Assembly (NCBI RefSeq): GCF_900105685.1
Contig: NZ_LT629781.1
Coordinates: forward strand, 806,001-870,000
Length of the DNA stretch: 64,000 nucleotides
Direction of reading: 5' to 3'
Source: Verrucomicrobium sp. GAS474
GTDB lineage: Bacteria; Verrucomicrobiota; Verrucomicrobiia; Methylacidiphilales; GAS474
A program made the position numbers and the translations under genes. Of this stretch, positions 59,632 through 64,000 are shown one piece after another. The notes beneath the pieces were generated by a model that was given only the letters and a program-made list of their open reading frames with translations, ran no database searches and was not told the DNA's origin. How positions within the stretch are numbered: the first letter of the stretch is position 1; every line of letters starts with the position of its first letter.

Positions 59632-62028
59632 ATGAACCCGTCCCCCTGCATCGTCGTCCACTCCCTCGGCCATCCCCGCATCGGGGCCCACCGGGAATTG
59701 AAGAAGGCCGTCGAGGCCTACTGGAACGGCAAGAGCCCGCTCGCCGACCTCGAGGCGGCGGGCCGCGCCCTCCGCGCCGACCATTGGCGCGTGCAGAAGA
59801 ACGCGGGCCTCGACCTCGTCCCCGTCGGCGACTTCTCCTTCTACGACTCGATGCTCGAGCTCTCCTGCCTCGTCGGCAACGTCCCGCCCCGGTTCGCCTA
59901 CTCGCACCGGGCCGGGGAGCCGGTCGGCTCCGACACCTTCTTCCTCATGGCCCGCGGCTCGCGCGGCGAAAAGACCGAAAAGAGCGAGGGCAGGGAAACG
60001 TGCGGCTGCGGCCACGACCACGGCGCCCCCGCCGCGACCCGGCACGCCTGCGAGATGACGAAGTGGTTCGACACGAACTACCACTACATCGTCCCCGAAT
60101 TCCATTCCGGCACCCGCTTCGCCCTTTCCTCCGAGAAGCTCTTCAACGACTTCGAGGAGGCGAAGGCCCAGGGCATCGCCGGGAAGCCGGTCCTCATCGG
60201 CCCCGTCACCTACCTTGCCCTCGGCAAGGTCCAGGACGCGGCGAACCCGACGTTCGACCGCCTTTCCCTCCTCGACGGCCTCGTCGCCGTCTACGAGGAA
60301 GTCCTCGCCCGCCTCGCGAAACTCGGCGCGACGTGGATCCAGATCGACGAGCCGATCACGGCCCTCGATCTCTCCGCCGCCCAGAAGGCCGCGCTGAAGG
60401 GCGCCCATGCCCGCCTCGCGAAGGCCGCCGCCGCGCACGGCCTCAAGCTCCTCGTCGCCTCCTACTTCGGCCCCCTCCGCGACAACCTCGCCGACTTCCT
60501 CGCCCTCCCCGCCAACGCCTTCCATTACGACGCCGTCCGGGGCGAAGAGGAAATCGACGCCTTCCTCGCCGCCTTCAAGGAACAGGCGAAGGGGAAGATC
60601 CTCTCCCTCGGCATCGTCGACGGGCGGAACATCTGGAAGAACGACTTCGACGCATCCCTCGCCGTCCTCCGCAAGGCGTGGGCCGCCGTCGGCGAAGGCA
60701 ACCTCTGGCTCGCCCCCTCGTGCTCCCTCCTCCACAGCCCCGTCACGCTGAGGAACGAGACCTCCCCCTCGCTCGATCCCGAACTGAAGAGCTGGCTCGC
60801 CTTCGCCGAGGAGAAGCTCGACGAATTGGCCGCCCTCCGCTCCTTCCTCCTCGGCACCGGCGATCCCGCCGCGCTCGAGGCGAACCGCGCCGCCCAGGCC
60901 GCCCGCCGCGCCAGCCCCCGCATCCACAACGCCGCCGTCGCCCGCCGCCTCGCCGCCGTCACCCCCTCCGACGCCCGCCGCGTCTCCCTCTTCCGCGAGC
61001 GGCAGAAGCTCCAGCGGGCGAAGCTCGGCCTCCCCGCCTTCCCCACCACCACCATCGGCTCCTTCCCGCAGACCGCCGAGGTCCGCGCCGCCCGCGCGCA
61101 GTGGAAGAAGGGGACCCTCTCCGAGTCGTCCTACGAGGCCTTCCTCGAAAAGGAGATCGCCGCGTGCGTCGCCTTCCAGGACGAGATCGGGATCGACATG
61201 CCGGTCCACGGCGAGTTCGAGCGGAACGACATGGTCGAGTACTTCGGCGAGCAGCTCGAAGGGTTCGCCTTCACCGCGAACGGCTGGGTCCAGAGCTACG
61301 GCTCCCGCTGCGTGAAGCCCCCCATCCTCTTCGGCGACGTCAGCCGTCCCCGTCCGATGACCGTCCGCTGGTCGGCCTACGCCCAGACCCTCACCCGCCG
61401 TCCGATGAAGGGGATGCTCACCGGCCCCGTCACCATCCTCCAGTGGAGCTTCGTCCGCAACGACCAGCCCCGCTCCGCGACGGCGCGACAGATCGCCCTC
61501 GCCATCCGCGACGAGGTCGTCGACCTCGAGCGCGTCGGCCTCGCCGCCATCCAGATCGACGAGCCGGCGATCCGCGAGGGCCTACCCCTCCGCCGCGCCG
61601 ACTGGGCCGCCTACCTCGCCTGGGCCGTCGAGGCCTTCCGCCTCTCCGCCTCGGGCGTCCGCGACGAGACCCAGATCCACACCCACATGTGCTATGCCGA
61701 GTTCAACGACATCATCCAGGCCGTCGCCGACCTCGACGCCGACGTCATCACCATCGAGACCTCGCGGTCGAACATGGAACTCCTCGGCGCCTTCGCGAAC
61801 TTCAATTACCCGAACGAGATCGGGCCGGGCGTCTACGACATCCACTCCCCCCGCATCCCCGAGACCGGCGAGATGGAGCGGCTGATGGAAAAGGCGAAGG
61901 CCGTCCTCCCGCCCCGCAACCTCTGGGTCAACCCCGACTGCGGCCTGAAGACCCGCGCCTGGGCCGAGGTGAAGCCCGCGCTGAAGAACCTCGTCGAGAC
62001 GGCGAAGCGGCTCCGGGCGGGGGTGTAG
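59632..62028 (+). CDS. metE: Cobalamin-independent methionine synthase
   Basis: A 798-residue enzyme that methylates homocysteine from methyltetrahydrofolate-polyglutamate. The duplicated TIM barrels show EMTKWFDTNYHYIVPEF, TTTIGSFPQT and IQIDEPAIREGLPL; zinc ligands lie in IHTHMCYAEF, the Glu of ITIETSRS and the Cys of VNPDCGLKTR. Unusual is an insert of about 20 residues after FLMARG (residues ~107-140), containing C124-x-C126-x-H128-x-H130, plus H138 and C140. The ATG at 59632 was chosen (GGGAGA upstream) over a GTG three codons earlier. It is regulated, most likely, by the divergent MetR. Confidence 0.95.
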   Translation: MNPSPCIVVHSLGHPRIGAHRELKKAVEAYWNGKSPLADLEAAGRALRADHWRVQKNAGLDLVPVGDFSFYDSMLELSCLVGNVPPRFAYSHRAGEPVGSDTFFLMARGSRGEKTEKSEGRETCGCGHDHGAPAATRHACEMTKWFDTNYHYIVPEFHSGTRFALSSEKLFNDFEEAKAQGIAGKPVLIGPVTYLALGKVQDAANPTFDRLSLLDGLVAVYEEVLARLAKLGATWIQIDEPITALDLSAAQKAALKGAHARLAKAAAAHGLKLLVASYFGPLRDNLADFLALPANAFHYDAVRGEEEIDAFLAAFKEQAKGKILSLGIVDGRNIWKNDFDASLAVLRKAWAAVGEGNLWLAPSCSLLHSPVTLRNETSPSLDPELKSWLAFAEEKLDELAALRSFLLGTGDPAALEANRAAQAARRASPRIHNAAVARRLAAVTPSDARRVSLFRERQKLQRAKLGLPAFPTTTIGSFPQTAEVRAARAQWKKGTLSESSYEAFLEKEIAACVAFQDEIGIDMPVHGEFERNDMVEYFGEQLEGFAFTANGWVQSYGSRCVKPPILFGDVSRPRPMTVRWSAYAQTLTRRPMKGMLTGPVTILQWSFVRNDQPRSATARQIALAIRDEVVDLERVGLAAIQIDEPAIREGLPLRRADWAAYLAWAVEAFRLSASGVRDETQIHTHMCYAEFNDIIQAVADLDADVITIETSRSNMELLGAFANFNYPNEIGPGVYDIHSPRIPETGEMERLMEKAKAVLPPRNLWVNPDCGLKTRAWAEVKPALKNLVETAKRLRAGV

Positions 62029-62035
62029 GGAGGGC

Positions 62036-62599
62036 CTACTTCCCTCCCGGCAGCACCCGGCCGTGCATCTCGATCGTCAGCGCCTCGATGCGCTGGCTGA
62101 GGTTGCGGATCAGCTCGGTCATCTCGTTGTTCTGGCTGACGAGCTCGACGAGCTGGGCGGTCTGCGTCGCCGAGACCATCTGCCGTTCCTCGCTCGCCTT
62201 GGCGAGGGCCTCGCGGTGCTGCGCGTCGGCCTCGGCGTGGGCCTTGTCGCGGTCGGCCTGCCGAGTCTGGGCGAGGAGGATGAGCGGGGCGGCGTAGGCG
62301 GCCTGGAGACTGAAGGCGAGGTTCAGCAGGATGAAGGGGTAGGCGTCGAAGTGGAAGACCCCCACGATGTTCAGCACCATCCACGCGAAGACGACGACGG
62401 TCTGCGCGATGAGGAAGACCGGCGTCCCGAAGAAGCGGGCGAAGGCCTCGGCCTTCAGCGCGAACCAATCGTTCCCGAAGGCGTTCTGGAGGTGGAAGTG
62501 GGGAAGATGGAACCGGACGTGGTGCCGGGGATGGTGGGGGTGATGATGATTATCGTGGGCGTGGGGGGCGGCGGGAGCGGGCGAAGGGATGAGGGACAT
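62036..62599 (-). CDS. DUF1003 membrane protein with His-rich N-terminus
   Basis: A 187-residue protein. Residues ~10-38 contain about fourteen His in a mixed Pro/His/Asp tract. Two membrane helices follow (~58-80 and ~88-108) with the DUF1003 signature FDAYPFILLNLAFSLQAAYAAPLILLAQTRQADRD. A C-terminal coiled coil (~120-180) ends the protein. The role of DUF1003 is unknown; the His tract suggests metal binding. It converges on metE with a 7-bp gap. Confidence 0.85.
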   Translation of the reverse strand: MSLIPSPAPAAPHAHDNHHHPHHPRHHVRFHLPHFHLQNAFGNDWFALKAEAFARFFGTPVFLIAQTVVVFAWMVLNIVGVFHFDAYPFILLNLAFSLQAAYAAPLILLAQTRQADRDKAHAEADAQHREALAKASEERQMVSATQTAQLVELVSQNNEMTELIRNLSQRIEALTIEMHGRVLPGGK

Positions 62600-62828
62600 G
62601 GGGTTTCTCCGGGTGGGGGGTTGGGGAGGCGGGGGGCGGATAAGGAGTTGGTTGAGAGTCGTTTCAGGATCTTTCGGAATCTTCCTAAGCGATACTCCGG
62701 CCCGCCCCGTTGTCGATCCCCTTTTGGGTTACATTCACGTGCCGGAGGAGGGAGGGGGGAGGGAAATGTCGGGAGACTTGCGGAGCGCCCGTTTTTCGCG
62801 AACATTTGGCTTCGCCTTTTTTCACCCC

Positions 62829-63479
62829 ATGCGCCTCCGCCTCTTCATCGTCGCCCTGATCGTCGCCCTCCTCGGGGGGGGCCTCGGCGCGGCGGCGTGG
62901 GCGTGGCAGCTCCGCTCGATCGCGCGGCAGACCCAGTTCGACCAATACATCGGCCCCGCGGCGCTGGAGAACAACATCGATCCGCTCCTCATCCGGGCGA
63001 TCATCTGGCGGGAGAGCCGCTTCCAGCCCCGCGTCCGGGGACTGAACCGGGAGCGGGGCCTCATGCAGCTGACGCCCGGCGTGGCGGCGGAATGGGCCCG
63101 GGTCCGGCAGGTCGATCCGGTCGATCCCGACGCCCTCTTCGACCCGAAGGTGAACATCGAGATCGGGACGTGGTATTTCGCCCGGATGCTGAAGCACTGG
63201 GAGGGGGTCGAGAACGCCGAGGTCTTCGCCCTCGCCGAGTACAACGCGGGCCGGAGCAACGTGCTGAAGTGGGTCGACCCCGCCGCGCCGACCGACGCCG
63301 CCGCCCTCCACGACCGGATCGGCTTCCCCTCGACCCGCCGCTACGTCGACGCGATCCTGGTGAAGTACGAGGCCTACCAGCGGAACTATTTCCGCCCGCC
63401 GTGGCTCCTCTACTGGGACCGGCTGACGAAGAAGAGCGACCAGCCGACGCTCGTCGGCAGCGCGGCGAAGGCGCTCTAG
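62829..63479 (+). CDS. Lytic transglycosylase (SLT domain)
   Basis: A 216-residue protein with an N-terminal membrane anchor or signal (LFIVALIVALLGGGLGAAAW). The SLT catalytic domain follows, with the catalytic Glu in IIWRESRFQP, then RGLMQLTPGVAAEW and LAEYNAGRSNVLKW. It cleaves peptidoglycan glycan strands to 1,6-anhydro ends. The start at 62829 puts the basic residues and hydrophobic core at the N-terminus; the longer upstream frame is not convincing. Confidence 0.88.
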   Translation: MRLRLFIVALIVALLGGGLGAAAWAWQLRSIARQTQFDQYIGPAALENNIDPLLIRAIIWRESRFQPRVRGLNRERGLMQLTPGVAAEWARVRQVDPVDPDALFDPKVNIEIGTWYFARMLKHWEGVENAEVFALAEYNAGRSNVLKWVDPAAPTDAAALHDRIGFPSTRRYVDAILVKYEAYQRNYFRPPWLLYWDRLTKKSDQPTLVGSAAKAL

Positions 63480-63500
63480 GCTAGATCGGGCATCGGGGTA

Positions 63501-63517
63501 GCATCCCGGAGGGATGC
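63501..63517. repeat. Small palindrome in 3' region
   Basis: GCATCCC-GGA-GGGATGC is a perfect 7-bp stem directly before the left 38-bp inverted repeat arm. A matching small hairpin, TCGACCC-CTTCA-GGGTCGA (63751-63769), directly follows the right arm. Confidence 0.7.
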
Positions 63518-63518
63518 C

Positions 63519-63556
63519 AGCCATTAGCCGGGGGTCGAGCGCAGCGACACCCCCGG
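63519..63556. repeat. 38-bp inverted repeat, left arm (REP-like)
   Basis: This is the perfect reverse complement of 63713-63750. Each arm can also fold alone, because CCGGGGGT pairs with ACCCCCGG within it. The pair encloses 156 bp with no gene (63557-63712). The whole 63480-63789 gap is non-coding repeat sequence. Confidence 0.8.
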
Positions 63557-63712
63557 AATCGGATCGAAAGAAAGAGCGCGCCGCAAAAGGGCTTTTTCCC
63601 TCATCACACCAGCCGGAGCGCACCTCGAAGACAGAATGACGGGAGGACCGCCCGGGCAGGTCTCCTAAAAAGGCGAGCGGCGTTTCGGGGCGAGTTTTTT
63701 TGTCTCTTTCTA

Positions 63713-63750
63713 CCGGGGGTGTCGCTGCGCTCGACCCCCGGCTAATGGCT
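63713..63750. repeat. 38-bp inverted repeat, right arm (REP-like)
   Basis: Perfect reverse complement of 63519-63556, followed at once by the hairpin at 63751-63769. Such paired palindromes recall REP/BIME elements, which may stabilise RNA ends or attract small transposases elsewhere in the genome. Confidence 0.8.
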
Positions 63751-63789
63751 TCGACCCCTTCAGGGTCGAGGTCGAGTCCGAGGGCGGGC

Positions 63790-64000
63790 CTAGCTCTTCG
63801 CCGGGGCGGTCTTCCCGGTGACCCACTGGACCAGCTTGTCGGTCACTTCCTTGTATTGCGGGTAGGCCGGGAATTTCTGGATGACGACTTTCAGCGTCTC
63901 GATCGCCTCGGTCTTTTTTCCGACCTTCATGAGGGAGTCGGCCTTCAGGACGAGGAGGCGGGGATTGTCGACGACGGGGAAGTTGTCGGCGGTCTTCGGA
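63790..64000 (-). CDS. C-terminal end of a TPR-like protein (cut by window edge)
   Basis: The last 69 codons of a minus-strand gene whose start lies beyond the window. The visible part (LLVLKADSLMKVGKKTEAIETL, then FPAYPQYKEV) has the helix-turn-helix rhythm of tetratricopeptide repeats, with Ala/Gly/Ala positions in place, and ends in a short basic tail. It probably mediates protein contacts; the N-terminal part is needed for more. Confidence 0.6.
   Translation of the reverse strand, partial: PKTADNFPVVDNPRLLVLKADSLMKVGKKTEAIETLKVVIQKFPAYPQYKEVTDKLVQWVTGKTAPAKS

Noticed and set aside
63660-63710. A terminator at the T run near 63695
   Set aside because: The bases before the T run do not form a GC stem; GGCGAG occurs on both sides as a direct, not inverted, repeat.

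Overview
The window is GC-rich chromosomal DNA from a Gram-negative bacterium, most likely a member of Verrucomicrobiota (Opitutales-like). This rests on the mix of families: a pfam12831-type FAD oxidoreductase, a DUF5703 glycoside hydrolase, a HEAT-repeat ATP/ADP-translocase-like carrier, a GbsR/MarR regulator, SulP-STAS-cNMP proteins and a very large two-partner-secretion exoprotein. Few starts have strong Shine-Dalgarno sequences. There is no rRNA, no CRISPR array and no recognisable transposase or integrase. The phylum is inferred from gene families, not from a marker gene.

Layout. 0-4.4 kb: a periplasmic solute-binding protein, an NTT-like MFS/HEAT carrier and a separate cNMP-binding protein. 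4.4-8.4 kb: a minus-strand operon (SRPBCC protein, TIGR01777 epimerase, wax-synthase-like MBOAT, small membrane protein) behind a GbsR/MarR regulator. The same operator-like inverted repeat stands before the regulator and before the operon. 8.46-9.7 kb: tRNA-Ser(UGA), then a small AT-rich island carrying a DUF4272-like gene between two perfect 55-bp direct repeats. 9.7-18.9 kb: a SulP transporter with STAS and cNMP domains, Asp/Glu racemase, MEDS sensor, FAD oxidoreductase, Tag glycosylase, and an ECF sigma/anti-sigma pair. 18.9-24.5 kb: a minus-strand run of aldo/keto reductase, CHASE2 protein, secreted glycoside hydrolase and DnaQ-like exonuclease. 24.6-27.3 kb: dienelactone hydrolase, AhpD-like protein and a membrane-SRPBCC fusion.

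27.4-33.8 kb is one giant exoprotein gene with three internal modules and no transporter partner in view. 34-39.6 kb holds comM and a phytochrome-kinase-like/Rcp1-like two-component set. 39.7-48.2 kb is mostly housekeeping: nrnA-truB-ribF, a beta-CASP ribonuclease, cupin, LysE exporter and priA. 48.3-52.7 kb has a PiT phosphate transporter with a clear terminator, ygfZ, crcB and a soluble chemoreceptor. 52.7-56.2 kb is a two-gene cassette (GT-C-like glycosyltransferase plus acyltransferase) enclosed by a pair of inverted ~297-bp repeats. A third, partial copy of this repeat sits at the left edge of the window. 56.2-62.0 kb has a five-gene run starting with metR, divergent from metE, with a LysR-type box between them. 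62.0-64.0 kb has a DUF1003 protein, a lytic transglycosylase, an intergenic region with 38-bp inverted repeats, and the end of a TPR-like gene cut by the window edge.

The strongest candidates for something undescribed are the inverted repeat family with conserved hairpins (52.7/55.9/0 kb), the twin-operator lipid-like operon (4.4-8.4 kb), and the tRNA-linked mini-island (8.5-9.7 kb).
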